A stretch of 64,000 nt of DNA from Palaemon carinicauda (lineage: Eukaryota; Arthropoda; Malacostraca; Decapoda; Palaemonidae). Made by a program: the position numbers and the translations under genes. The stretch covers positions 74,513,932-74,577,931 of the forward strand of contig NC_090751.1 of the NCBI RefSeq assembly GCF_036898095.1, in the 5' to 3' direction. The notes beneath the pieces are model-generated. The model did no database searches, had not been told where the DNA came from, and saw only the letters and a list, made by a program, of their open reading frames with translations. This document shows, one piece after another, positions 10,400 through 22,106 of the stretch (the first letter of the stretch is position 1; each line of letters opens with the position of its first letter).

Positions 10400-11776
10400 G
10401 GCCTAAGAGAGGTTAATACTATTGCTGGTAATGGGGGATGAAGTTTGTATAGAAGTGAGCAGTGCTGCAGTTTTAATACACAGTGGCAAAGCCTTGGAAG
10501 GCAATATGCTTACGTTGTCACGCAAAACTTTACAATCATTAGATGATGTATTTCTTTTCTTGGAGTTACTGGCAGCACTATGTGGGTTCGATGTCTCCTG
10601 TGTTATATTTTCTCTTGATTTCAGTGCCTTTGCATAGCTGTTTGGTTTTTTCAGTAGTCTTTTGGCATGTCCTACACTTATGTGTTCTACACTGGATTTG
10701 TTGAGGGCTGCTTCTTCAAACTTATAAATCTCGCAGCTCCTTGTCAGTGGATTTAAGGTTTGAATTGCAGTTCAAACAGCTGGCCTCAAGTGTACACTCT
10801 CCATGATAAGGTCTGGAACAGATGCTACCCATTTTTTAATTTTTACAAACTTTAGAAGGATGTCCAAATTTGAAACATTGTAAGGGGTTTTGTTTGAAAG
10901 GACGAACTTTTATTCTTTCATTTTCAATATCGATGTGGAAAGGCACATCAGCATCCTGGAAAGTAAGGATAATCATTGACATCCCAGGAATCTTATGCAC
11001 TTTCCACACTGTTAATGGGCACATGGCTAGTATTTCCTCTTCTGTAAATTCATACAGATCTTTATTGAAGACTACTCCCCTTCCGTAACTTAAGTTTAGG
11101 TGGGGTTTGACATCTAACATATCCTCATCACTGCTTGTTTTAAGGTTAGACAGTATCACTGATTGCATGTAAGATTTTGCATGGATTAGGAAGATATTTT
11201 TCCCAAAGCGAGTTATATCACCTGGTGCAATGGTTCCCACCTTTTTCTGAATTAATTTGCTAATTTTAAAATAATTCCCATTACTCCCTTTAGGCTCGGC
11301 AACAAGCCACATTGGTGGTTTTGGCTTTCTTTGGGGGAGCATAGTTAAATCGATATCTTTCTCAAACCAGTCAGAAGGTCTATATACATCCAAACTGTTT
11401 GGTTTGGTATCTTATCACATAGGGCACCCATGACATTTAAGTTATTAATTTTGATATTATTAATGTTACATATTGCATTGAATGCTTCTTCATGATTATT
11501 AAAAGTTATCCATGAATGCCATTTTTCATTTTCCGGTTTCATTCTAATTTCTTTTATCACCCCATAGCATCTAAATGCTTTATATAGCATATCATAATCA
11601 GTATTTATGGGAATTTGGGTAACATGAAGGATTCGAAGTTTCCCTTTGTTACCCGACTTAATTGGTTTTAAAACATTAGTAGAAGGGTCCTTTTTTGTTA
11701 CTAGGTCGTCAACATAATTTTCCTTAATTGAATTAGCAGAGGTCGTCAACAGTGTCGGGGGAATCAGCATATCCAA
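10400..11776 (-). pseudogene. I-LINE copy 2 ORF1: RRM-like domains and zinc knuckles
   Basis: 11345-11776 (143 codons) has an RRM-like pattern: RILHVTQIPI (RNP2-like strand), DYDMLYKAF helix, GVIKEIRM, and WHSWITFNNHEEAFNAI (RNP1-like strand plus helix). It shifts by one frame near 11390 into 10836-11393. That piece carries a second folded part and then CFKFGHPSKVC, the start of a CCHC knuckle. More Cys/His residues follow below 10836 (CTLEASCLNC). RRM plus knuckle ORF1 is known in I/Jockey-type LINEs and coats the element RNA. Confidence 0.75.
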
Positions 11777-11799
11777 GGGATGGGGGTTTTGTTACTTGA

Positions 11800-12618
11800 A
11801 GAATCTATTAGACGAGAGAGAGAGAGAAAAGGGTTAGTTTGATGTACCTGCTCAAGAATGTTAGGCCATCACACGTCAGAAAGGAAATTTGCGCTCTCCA
11901 CTATCGGCACAATGAGAGTATACTTCCCAGATGGTCCACTCCATACCCTACCTGAAGGATAGCATCAAAACAGATATAGAGGCACAGGTGTGAGCTGAAC
12001 CCGCCTGTTATAACTGAGACCAAGAGACTATGGAATCATCCTCCCCATATCTGTAATGATCGGCTTCCGGCCAAAAGCCGAGAGTCCTACCCCAAGCATT
12101 GGATGCCCCTGGATTCCGAAGACCCAACACTTGGGAATAGTTCAGCCAAAAAGGTTCAAACCATCTTCGGGATGGCTGAGATCATCCAATACTCTCACAT
12201 ATAGCTTTAAATGCAAACATCTCCCAACCGTGATACCTCCTCCCACTCATCAAAGCAGGCAGCAATAAAGGATGTATGAACATCCCCGCCGGGGCTACAA
12301 CGGATGTAGAAACATCCAAGCCATAAGAGAAAAAAAAAATAATAAATATATATAAGTACATAATATATACAAATATATGAGGGAAACTTTTCTCATAAAG
12401 TTTGGAAAGCAACACAAAAGAAAGTTTATGAAATTAGGATAAGGTCAAAGTAATATTGAAAAAAAGAAAAAGATGAAGGAGAGAAATTTAGATTCCAACT
12501 GCGGGAGCAATTTCCCCAAGTTCGAGAGCCCTCTTGCCCGTCACCAAGTTTCAGCATGGGAATGAAATGCTGTGCTGAAGCTCAATGACTTCATCAAGGC
12601 ATTCTCTCATTAAGAGGG
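11800..12618 (-). repeat. I-LINE 5' UTR, copy 2
   Basis: No gene. The same ~750-bp block recurs at about 13130-13895 and 14040-14669 + 16394-16554, always between ORF1 and a new insertion boundary, and ends on the plus strand at tctcattaagaggg. I read it as the 5' UTR: on the sense strand the element starts with cccctcttaatgag-like sequence. It holds short degenerate repeats around ggatgtagaaacatcc at 12280-12325. Confidence 0.75.
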
Positions 12619-13895
12619 GGTTTTCTCGGGGGATGCATAACAAAATTAGCATCTTTTTCCAACCAGTCGGCAGGCCTATATACATCCAAATCCTTTGGTA
12701 CCTTATCGCAGAGAGCAGCCATGACATTCAAGTTATTAATATTAATATTATTCATGCTACTTAGTGCCTTAAATGCTTCATCCTGACTACTGCAAGATAT
12801 CGATGAGTCCCATTAATGATCTTCGAGTTTCATTCTTATTTCTTTTATACATCCATACCACTCAAATGCTTTATATAGATTAAATTACTTTGTGTCTACT
12901 GGAATTTGGGTAATAAGAAGGATTTGAAGTTTCCTCGTGTTACCCAAATTAAGACAATTTTGGAATATCAGTAGAATGGTCCCTTTCCAGTTCCGAGGTC
13001 ATCAACAGAAGTTTCCTTAATAGACTTGCTAGAGGTCATCTACAGTGCCAGGGGAGAGTCAGCGTATCTAGTGGATGGGGGTCCGTTGTTTGAAGAGTCA
13101 ATAAGACAGGGTGTAGATTAGAAAGAAGAAGTCTTATTTGCCTGCTCAAAAATAATAAGGCACCACACGCCAGAAAGGAAATTTGCACTCTCCACTATCG
13201 GCACAACAGTATACTTCCCAGATGGTCCACTCCATACCCTACCCGAAGGATAGCATCAAAACAGATATAGAGGCACAGGCGTAAGCTGAACCCGCCTGTT
13301 AGGACCGAGAACAAGAAATTATGGAATCATCTTCCCCATATCTATAATGACGGGCTTCTGGTCAAAAGCCAAGAGTCCTACCCCAAGCATTGGATCCCCC
13401 TGGATTCCAAAGACCCAACACTTGAGAACAGTTCCGCCAAAAAGGTCCAAACCATCTTCGGGATGGCTGAGATCATCCGATACTCTCACATATAGCTTTG
13501 AATGCAAAGAGCTCCCAACTGTGACACCTCTTCCATTCATCAAAGCATTCAGCAATAACGGATGTAGAAACATCCACGCCAGTGGCAATAACGTATGTAG
13601 AAACATCCACGCTATTACAAAAAAAAAATACATATATTTGTACATATGCACATATACATATGGGAAATTTTACTCTGAGTTGGGACAGCAACACGAAAGA
13701 AAGTTTATAAAATTAGGAGAAGGTCGAAGTAATATTAAGAGGAAGAAAAGGACGAGAGAGAGAAATTTAGATTCAAACTGGGGGAGCAATTTCCCCAAGT
13801 TCGAGAGCCCTCTTGCCCGTCTCCAAGTTTCAGCATGGGAATATGCCGTGCTGAAGCTCAATGACTTCCTCAAGGCATTCTCTCATTAAGAAGGG
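12619..13895 (-). mobile_element. I-LINE copy 1, 5' part (ORF1 start and 5' UTR)
   Basis: Continuation of copy 1 beyond copy 2. 12640-13090 matches the RRM region of ORF1 (compare 11350-11780) but is badly broken. 13130-13895 is the 5' UTR. At 13554-13615 the UTR holds two tandem ~33-bp units built on ggatgtagaaacatccacgc. It ends at ctctcattaagaagg, next to ORF1 sequence of copy 0. Confidence 0.75.
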
Positions 13896-14883
13896 GTCGT
13901 GAACAGAATTTTCCTTAATTAAATTAGCAGAGGTTGTCAACAGTGCCGTGGGAGAGTCAGCTTATGCAGGGGATGAGGGTTCGCTGTTAAAAGAATCCAT
14001 AAGACGAGGTTGAGATAGAGAAAGTGATTACAGTAGTTTGATTTACCTACTCGAGAACATTAAAGCATCACACATCAGAAAGGAAATTTGCACTCTCCAC
14101 TATAGGCACAATGAGAGTATACTTCCCAGATGTTCCACTCCATACCCTACCCAATAGATAGCATCAAAACAGATATAGAAGCACAGGTGTAAGCTAAACC
14201 CACATGTTAGGAGTTAGACCAAGAAACTATGGAATCATATTCCCCATATCTGTAATGATGGGCTTCCGGCCAAAAGCCGAGAGTAATACCCCGAGCATTG
14301 GATCCTCCTGGATTCCGGAGACTCAACACTTAAGTAGTTCCGCCAAAAAGGTCCAAACCATCTTCAGGATGGCTGAGATCGTCCAATACTTTCACATATA
14401 GCTTTGCATGCAAACACCTCCCAATCGTGACACCTCCTTCCAATCATCGAAGCAGGCAGCAATAACGGATGTAGAAATATCAACGCCAGTGGCAACATTG
14501 GATGTAGTAACATCCACGACATAAGAAAAATACACACACACATATACGTATATACATATATATAGATATATACGTATACATGCACACATACAATAAGGGA
14601 AATTTTACTTAGAGTTGAGACAGCAACACAAAAGATAGTTTATAAGGTTAGGAGAAGGTTGAAGTAATACAGTGATCCCTCGCTACTTCGCGGTTCGACC
14701 ATCGCGGATTCACCACTTCGCGGATTTTTTTCATAATGCATGTATATACATATATCGCGGATTTTTCGGAAATTTCGTAAATACCGCGATGTGACCGATG
14801 GTGCGAGATTGGAGAAAGTAAGGAAAATTGAATCATGATTGATTTACAATATAAATGAAACTTTGAGGAGCAACAAAGATATC

Positions 14884-14887
<4 letters not shown>

Positions 14888-14960
<73 letters not shown>
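14888..14960. repeat. (GA)n microsatellite
   Basis: About 36 perfect GA units inside the MITE. Confidence 0.97.
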
Positions 14961-14962
<2 letters not shown>

Positions 14963-15652
14963 TGTTTGTGTGTGTTGATTTAAATGTAATAAACAAAAAA
15001 AATTTGATAGGTTATAACACATTGGTGCTTATGTAATATCAACTGTATACTGTAGACGGTTTGAATAAGTTAAGAAATGGTATAAATGATACTTTGTTAG
15101 TGTATTCGTACACTCTCAAGAGCGGCAGCTAGACGTCAGCTGATCTAATCACAGCCAAAAGTAAAACAAAAAGAAGTCAACAATACTCTCGATTTTAAAA
15201 ACACACCCGAAATTTAAAAATAAAAGTACACGCTTTCTTAATGTGCAATTAACTATTTAAAGAATAGCAATTTTCTAGAATAAAATGATGTTTCCCAAAA
15301 AATAGTGGTTTGCTGATGAAATCGGATGCCATATTTTTAGCAACGATTGAAATGGATGTAAACTCGGCCTAATTTTTTCGTTTCATATTTAATTGACACT
15401 AAGAAAACTAATTTTAGTTTCTTCATCTATATTTAAGTATTGTATAACACGAAGAGAGAGAGAGAGAGAGAGAGAGAATCAGCTGTTTGTTTCGTGAGAA
15501 TTTCATCACCACGACTATAACAACAACATACTGCACTGAACTTTACAGTATTATACAGACTACTGTAATATGATAAAGTAAAATATTTGTAATAACCTAT
15601 TTTATATGAAATGGGGCTATTTTGTTTGTTTAAAATTTACATTTACGTACGT

Positions 15653-15656
<4 letters not shown>

Positions 15657-15727
<71 letters not shown>
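15657..15727. repeat. (CT)n microsatellite
   Basis: About 35 perfect CT units inside the MITE. Tigger-A has the complementary tract at 38980-39040, so it belongs to the family. Confidence 0.97.
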
Positions 15728-15730
<3 letters not shown>

Positions 15731-16554
15731 AATTGTTTTCCTGCTTTGCTACGTATGTATGATTTTATATAGATACGGTAAATAATATTTGTAATAACAT
15801 ATTTTCTAAAAGCTTTTACTGTAATATCATTATTTATCACTTTCATCATGCGCGTTAAATGCCTTCGTTTGTTTACTGAGCGTGGTTGTTTACTGAGCGT
15901 ACTTTATGACGCCGTCGTTTCAGGCGGCGTCATAAAGAAAAAATTTTTATTTGGAAGTCCTAAGAAAAATTAAGTAAAACATTGGTAATAACAAAATCAA
16001 CATACTGTACTGAATAATCAATATAATCGATGCAAAAACTAACCTATACACAGATGTGTAAATGCGTTTGTTTCTTCATTAGGATCAGAGATAAATTAAA
16101 CAAAACATTGGTTGCTATTTTTTATCGTGCTATTTGGCGTGTTTAGGAAACGCATGATATAAAATCGCCTTTAATAATTGTGCCTGTTTTTGTTTAGGGT
16201 ACTGTAGTACATGCATTAAGTGTTCTGTACATTAAAAGGTAGTTTGTAAACAGTACTACGTACAAGGGAAGGTTTTAAAAGTCTGAATATACATGTTAAA
16301 TAAATACGTAAATATGGTGTCACTACTTCGCGGATTTTCACCTATCGCGGTCTGGTCTGGAACCTATCTACCGCGATAAACGAGGGCTCACTGTATTCAG
16401 AGTAAGAAAAAGATGAGAGAAATTTAGATTCGAACTGGGGGAACAATTTCCCCAAGTTCGAGAGCCCTCATGCTCGTCACCAAGCTTCAGCACGGGAATG
16501 ATATGCCAAGCTGAACCTCAATGACTTCATCAAGGCATTCTCTCATTAAGAGGG

Positions 16555-16567
16555 TCATTTACTACAG
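16555..16567. repeat. Target-site duplication, right copy
   Basis: tcatttactacag, partner of 657-669. The PHD-LINE reading frame resumes here. Confidence 0.75.
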
Positions 16568-17576
16568 AAGCAATAGCTGTCTCCGTAGAGTGTAATTTTC
16601 TGTAAGCAGTCCGGATGTCTGGCAAAGCTTCTATTTTTTTCAAGTGACTAATTAGTTGTTCAAGCACAACATATTCTAGCACTTTTGAAATAAAAGTTTT
16701 GAAATATGTCCAAACAAGCTTAATTCCTGATAATCTAGAGTGCTTTCAAGAACCGGTGTAATTATAGCCATTTTCTCAAATTTGGGATACTTACAATAAT
16801 CAATGCATGTATTTGCTATTCTCATAATCATATTAGCTAGACTAGAAAAGTTTCTTTCTCCAGTTACTTCAGATATTGGAATTGGATCAATCATACAGCT
16901 TGTTTTCTTTTCTCTCTTGATAATCCTGGTGACATAGTCTTGTGTTATAATCATTAAATCTCATTAATTTTGTCTTGTCTGATGTATTACTAATCTGATG
17001 TTGAATATTGTAAATGACCTAGTTATATTTTCTATTTTGTTTTTAAAGAGTTCTGGAAACTCATTTGCTGGTTTCTGGTTAGTACAACCCTCTGGTAGCC
17101 ATATTTTATTTACATATCCCATTATATTATTAAGGAGACGATATAACTTATTTATGTCTGTTGCTGTTTTGCGGATCTTTCTCTTATAGTATTCATTTTT
17201 ATTTCATTCTTAGTAATTACCTTAATTATATTGGCACATTGTAGTTTTGTATTCTACCAATGTACTTTCTGTTTTTAACTAATTCAACTTTCTTTCTTTG
17301 TATTTTTCCCCTCTTTCTCTAAAATCTCCCCATCAAACCAAGGAGATCGTTCTTGAACAATTAGTCTTTTCCATCAGTCAACGCATGGTATCATATTCAC
17401 TTACACTCACCCTGTTATTTATGGTCATAAAGCAGTCAACGCATATAGAGACCAAAAAACCTTAGTTATCATAATCACAAGGAATATTGATAGCATCATT
17501 TATTTTCTTTGTAACTTATTCAATAAATAAAGTTTATCATCTTCACAAATTAGTGTTTCTGTAGAGGTAGTCTAAA
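16555..17576 (-). pseudogene. PHD-LINE reverse transcriptase N-terminal part and linker
   Basis: 16676-16954 encodes KFEKMAIITPVL, the start of the RT domain in CR1/Jockey-like LINEs. Just below it (16568-16670) a broken frame reads like YRKLHSTETAIAS, the block directly before the palm fragment at 1-656. 17330-17350 encodes a SPWFDGEI-like linker between endonuclease and RT. Stops are frequent. Its 5' neighbour in the element is at 26373, beyond DIRS-A. Confidence 0.75.
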
Positions 17577-17942
17577 TATTATTTTTGGGCTCAGGCCATG
17601 TCATTCTGATGGAAGTTCCTTCTTAGTAGCTTCCTAGGTTATATTTAACTACAGTGATATATCACAGAAAATTTTAAAAAAGGTATCCAGAATTCTAACT
17701 CCTGGCGCGAGTATCCCTTGTATTATCTTATAGGGATATCGCATAAGATCAGAGGACGTATTCTTGACACGCCACATAGCTATCTACACACCTAATAGCG
17801 TTTATGCTTCGAGAGGGGAAAGTGGCAAGAATTGTAAGAGAGCCGTTATTAAGGCAACACTCCTACTCGTACTGTGATTGAGCGCCAGCACGCCGCCGTG
17901 TGGCGCTATCTAGCAATTCTTTCTCGTGTAGCGTTCTTACTG
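17577..17942. repeat. DIRS-A left inverted terminal repeat
   Basis: About 365 bp, matching the reverse complement of 25997-26372 at roughly 90% or more by eye. Shared landmarks: gttatatttaactacagtg, the palindrome gtgatatatcac, and gcgccagcacgccgccgtg. Confidence 0.9.
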
Positions 17943-20161
17943 GTGTTTATCCCGTGTACCTCTCGCCGTTTTGGATTGCTATTTTGCAATGATGTCTTCA
18001 CCAGCCTCATCTGCCTCTGGAAAGTTAAGTACTATCTTTAATTTGTATAAATGTAAGCTCTTGCCAGTTTTTTCCTCGAAATAAGTTCGTAATTAACGTA
18101 ACAAGAGCTGTTGCCCAGCCGGATGGCGTCTTGGACGCAGTCGTTCTTTGCATGTACATTTAGTTAGCCAGAACAACGTTCCCGGCATATTTTGCTTTAA
18201 TAACTTTAGCTATTTAGTGTTTAGCTAGGAATTCTTATATTATGCCTTTGTTTTCGTGGATTTGGCAATTTTATTACCGAGCCCCACGAGTGCTAGGCTT
18301 CCTAGCCTAGGCACCCATACACTTCATGCATGATATAAAACTTCCTGGTAAAGTTTTATTGAAGCTCAGGCAATATTTTATACAATTAAGATATTACTGT
18401 ATAAATTTTCCCTTTCCAAGATAGTATACGAGAGAGTTTCGGTGACCGATTCTCACTGCGCCTAGGCTACTAGCCTAGGGGCTTTAGTATACTTTCATAC
18501 GTGTCCCCAATTGCCCTTGTATCGTCTTTTAAGTGTAGACTGACACCACCTATACCTTTTAAGTCGATACCAATCTCCTTGCCGTGAATTTTATTCAGGC
18601 AAATCTAGACTAGTGTGTTTCAGCTCCCTTCTCTTGACCACTGAGTCATTTTTGAGTTTAGGACTGGACACCAGAGTATTTGTCTGTGATCGGTAGCCGC
18701 CTGGCTTGGCGAACCGACTTCCTGGGTCAGGTTAGGCTACCAATGCAGGAGGCTAGACCTCCCTAGGCCATCTCCTGGAGGCGTTATATGATAATGCCTT
18801 CTACCCGTGGCCTAGCAGACAGTCCTGTGCCGATAGATCCTAAGCTGAAGAATTGAATCCTTCCCTTGCTTAGGGTCTCCGACACTAGATTCTGCTCCTC
18901 CATTGAGACAAGGGGCCTGGGTGCCGCCTTCTCACTCTATCAGAATAACCTAATCTAGGGGTTTGAATTCCCTGGCCCCTAAGGTTGTCTTTGCACTGGA
19001 TCAAAATCTTTAAGGTTAGGTAGGACCTACCAGGTACTACCTCACCTGCAGGACCCTTGCCCCTGCTGTCCTTTAGTGTTGGCCTAGCCTTCACACGTCC
19101 TGGCCATCATTCTACAGCGGGATTGGCTCGGGTTCTCTGTCGGCCGTCTACTGAGTTGGCTGCCGGCAGGGATCCCCCTATCTTTTAAAGTGTTCTTCAG
19201 TCCTCCCTTGGACTGCCTTCCATGGCCCAACTACTGATATTGAGGGGCTATGGTTGGATGGAAGCCCGAATATAATTCCCTCTTCCATATGAACCCTCAC
19301 TCCGGATGGAGGTATGCAAGGCTGAGCCTTTGCTTAACCTCCCATCCATGCTTTCTCTCTGTCTTACCATCCACCCTGGGCCAGCAGCCGGCACCTAGAC
19401 CACCGGTGGCCTCTCGGACGACGGTCTGCCATAAGGTTGCACTGCCACCACCTGCCATGGATTACCGTTGATCGGTGACCCAACGGCGGCCGGCTGCCGG
19501 CAACTATGCTAACTGCCGACAGCCGGTCGACCAATTGTCTGAAGACATATCATTTCCCAGGCAGCCGGCGGGTCCGCCCTTAAAGAGGGACCCCGGGCTG
19601 CCGGCAGCGGAGCGGCTGCCGGTGGCCCGCCGCCCTTTTACCTAAGAAGGCAGTATACCTTCAATAGCCCAGGGTAATGCCGGAGTATGCAGGCAGGCAC
19701 TACAGTACTGGCTGCGGAGTGGTCTTAGTCACTGCGATATTGATTATTCCGCATGACACATACCGCTGTGCGGTCCGTGCTGTAGCCCATACATTTCTTT
19801 CAACCTACAAGGTGCTTCTTGGGCAGCCTATTGTGAGACCACCACACCAAAAGAGCCATTCTCTCTGGCTTAGATAACGATCAATGATCATTTTATTCAA
19901 TCCCCTATATTGAACCTTAGAAGACGGTGTTAAAATTACACTTTATATCCAAAGGATATTATCTTCTCCCTTAATTCGACTAAAATTTAGTGTTCAATAT
20001 TGAAGGAGGTCATAGCAATGGGCTGGACAGGAAACACATGTGGGTGTCTTTCCTCTTTCCCTCCTAGCTTACCTATCCTAAGCTAAACTATATATACAAC
20101 ATTGTATGATGAAATTCTAAGATATTTCACCGAATACTCATCTGCTTTTCTTTCTTTACAG
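17943..20161 (+). other. DIRS-A 5' leader or intron, no clear gene
   Basis: A short open stretch starts with two ATGs (17989, 17992) and runs into a possible donor at 18024 (aaa|gttaagt). A good acceptor with a pyrimidine tract ends at 20161 (tttctttacag). DIRS-B has the same arrangement (ATGATG near 55353; acceptor near 60270), which supports a conserved spliced leader, although the simplest donor does not join in phase. 19480-19640 is GC-rich with many gccggc-type words. No other coding signal. Confidence 0.45.
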
Positions 20162-22060
20162 GAGGAGCATCCTGAGTGAGGGAACCATTTCTGCAAGGTC
20201 TGCAGTAAGAGCTTCTGCGGCCATGATGTGTGCAGGATCCACGCGCGCTGCGCAACTACAAAGAGATCTCTGAAGTTTTGGGACCCCCAGGTATGTGACG
20301 TTTGTTCAAAACTGGTTACTGAGGCTTTTGATGCTCAAAAGTCTACTGAGTCAAGGGATGCAGCAAGAGATCCGCTGCGAAAATGGGTCAGGGGCTTCCA
20401 GAAGAACACCACTGGCTCATACCTTCCTAATGAAAGGATGAGGGCTGGTTTATTCCCCAGAGCATCTTCGGATGCAGTTATCCCCCAAGCTCAGCCTGAG
20501 ATTCCCCTCGTACAGATTCCGATAGAATCTGATGTTTCTGATGCCTTGAAGGACATCCAACAGGAGGATGACATGTTGGTAGTTTCTGAGGAGATGGAAC
20601 AGTCTTCTAGTTGAAGAGAAGGATCAGGAGACTGTTTTATCTCCTCAAGGCGACGAAGAGAAAGCCAAAATTATTTCGGTTTCATCGGCTACGGTGGCTG
20701 AGCCTGTCCCGTCGACTTCTTCTGCCCCCCAATTAGACACGATTAGCCATACGCTAACTTCTCTCTTGTCCATGTTCCAGGACATGAAGAAGCAATCGTC
20801 CGAGAAGGAGGCTTCACTGCAGACGGAGATGCACCAACTCGTGTCTACACGTTTAGCCCCCAAGAAGCTAAACGTCAAGGATCTTCCCGCCTTTTCTGAC
20901 ATTAATCCTTGGAGGTATGCTGAGCACATGCCCATGTCAGGGGGGAAGATCTTCCTCTCCGACAAACTGGGCACTGTTCCACTTGACGACGTTGAGTTTT
21001 GTCCCAGCAAGGGGGCCTACCCGGATTGTTACGTCCGCCTGAGGACGGAACCCCCTTCCAAAGAAGAAACAGAGCCGAAAGAGGTCATCATACTAGACCT
21101 CCCCAAGGCCCAGGCCTTGTTTACAAACCCTTGAAGGAGAGGGGCTTCACTAGCTCCAAGGTGCCGGCTCTCAACAAGCAGCACCCGTCCTCCATCGCTG
21201 CTTCTTCCCGTGCCTTCCCCTTTATGGAAAAAGGGTTCAAGGCAGCCTTAAAGGCAGTCGAGGCAGGGAAACCTTGCCCTACACTCGAAGAGTGTAAGCC
21301 ATTCTCCCTTGCCCTACCATCAGATGATGCAGACTGGAAGGATGTCTATAACACCTTCTCATTAGGGAAGCTGGAGGCCGACATTGCTGGACGTCAGTTC
21401 GGAGAAGACCTCCCAAAGTTGTCAGACTTCCACCTGCGCAGGGAACAGGAAACAAAGGAGAGACTTGCCGCCTCTATGTCCTTACAAACTGGATTAGAGA
21501 CGATGGCAAGCGTCCCCGACACCCAAGATATGTATATGGTCTTTGCCAAAGCGCATTTGGCAACGGTCACCAAAGACCTATATAACTTCATCAAAGCCAG
21601 ACGGGCTTGTAGGGAGTTCATGTTCGCTTCGGCTGCGGTGAGGCAAGAACGAAGGAAGCCGATAGCCTCCAACATCTGGGGAAAAGACCTCTTCCCGAGT
21701 GAAGTGGTCAAAGAGGTTGTTGATTGAGCCGCAACGGAGAACAGGAATCTCCTCCATAAATGGGGCTTGTCCTCAAAGAGGAAGTCTTCCACTGAAGAGG
21801 GTCCCCAACCAAAATGGAAGACCAAACGACCCAGAGTGCCCTCTCGCCCTCCACGACAACAACAGCTTCCCGTGGCCATGGTGCCCCAGACGGTGGTAAA
21901 ACCACCTACCACTTTCCAGCTGGTGCCCCAACAGGTGGCGACTCAGTCGCCTGTCTTCACCCCAGCCTTTGAAAGGCAATCGACAACCTTTCGGCCGAAG
22001 TCTCGAGGTTCCTTTCGAGGTTCCTCTAGACACCCTTCCAGAGGTAGGGGCAAATAAGGT
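20162..22060 (+). pseudogene. DIRS-A gag-like ORF, broken
   Basis: The reading starts with a Cys/His module: HFCKVCSKSF, CGHDVCRIHARC, then WDPQVCDVC. The same module occurs in DIRS-B (60300-60420). An in-frame TGA at 20177-20179 lies upstream of it. 20228-20614 is open, 20694-21134 continues in a second frame with a coiled/acidic part, and 20999-21727 in a third (KPLKERGFTSSKVPALNKQ..). 21767-22057 encodes a Pro/Arg-rich basic tail ending in GSFRGSSRHPSRGRGK. At least three frame changes, so it is not functional as it stands. Gag would package the element RNA. Confidence 0.7.
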
Positions 22061-22106
22061 GGACGTGGCCAAGGAGGAAAGTCCTCCAACCAGCACTCCA
22101 AGTTAG

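Larger units (their letters stand above)
6160..12618 (-). mobile_element. I-LINE copy 2, full length (about 6.46 kb), degenerate
   Basis: The most complete I-LINE of the window. 5' UTR about 11800-12618, ORF1 (RRM plus Cys-rich knuckles) 10400-11776 with its tail to 9992, ORF2 with endonuclease, RT and RNase H from 10035 down to about 6450, and 3' UTR ending at 6160 in ttggttgattgattt. It is bracketed by a 14-15-bp imperfect duplication of copy 1. RNase H is open over 259 codons, but several frameshifts elsewhere make it inactive. It serves as the reference for the other copies. Confidence 0.85.
14670..16393. mobile_element. Tigger-A-type MITE (non-autonomous pogo-like transposon)
   Basis: Bounded by TA on both sides (14668-14669, 16394-16395) with inverted ends: cagtgatccctcg on the left, the complement of cagtgagccctcg on the right. 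The right ~500 bp matches, inverted, the left end of Tigger-A (38303-38900), and the left ~150 bp matches its right end. The transposase is absent. Inside are (GA)n at 14888-14960 and 15453-15477, (CT)n at 15657-15727, and a hairpin at 15902-15937. It inserted into the 5' UTR of I-LINE copy 0 and depends on the autonomous family member. Confidence 0.88.
13896..16554 (-). mobile_element. I-LINE copy 0, 5' end only, with MITE inside
   Basis: 13896-14010 is a short ORF1 piece (compare 11700-11790). 14040-14669 and 16394-16554 are the 5' UTR, split by the 1.7-kb Tigger MITE. The 5' end at 16554 abuts the right copy of the 13-bp target duplication. Body and 3' end of copy 0 are missing. The 3' end at 670 carries the matching duplication, so recombination between the 3' regions of copies 0 and 1 probably removed the rest. 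Confidence 0.65.

Noticed and set aside
13554..13615. Short direct repeats (ggatgtagaaacatcc units) as a CRISPR-like array
   Set aside because: Only two to three degenerate units inside a eukaryotic LINE UTR; no spacers or cas genes.
15643..15849. Open frame of repeating Arg-Glu
   Set aside because: Produced by the (CT)n microsatellite. The same applies to frames at 41597-41861. Not genes.
11850..16560. Three ~750-bp repeats read at first as a tandem segmental duplication or satellite
   Set aside because: Each is the 5' UTR of a separate I-LINE copy; nesting explains the spacing and target duplications.
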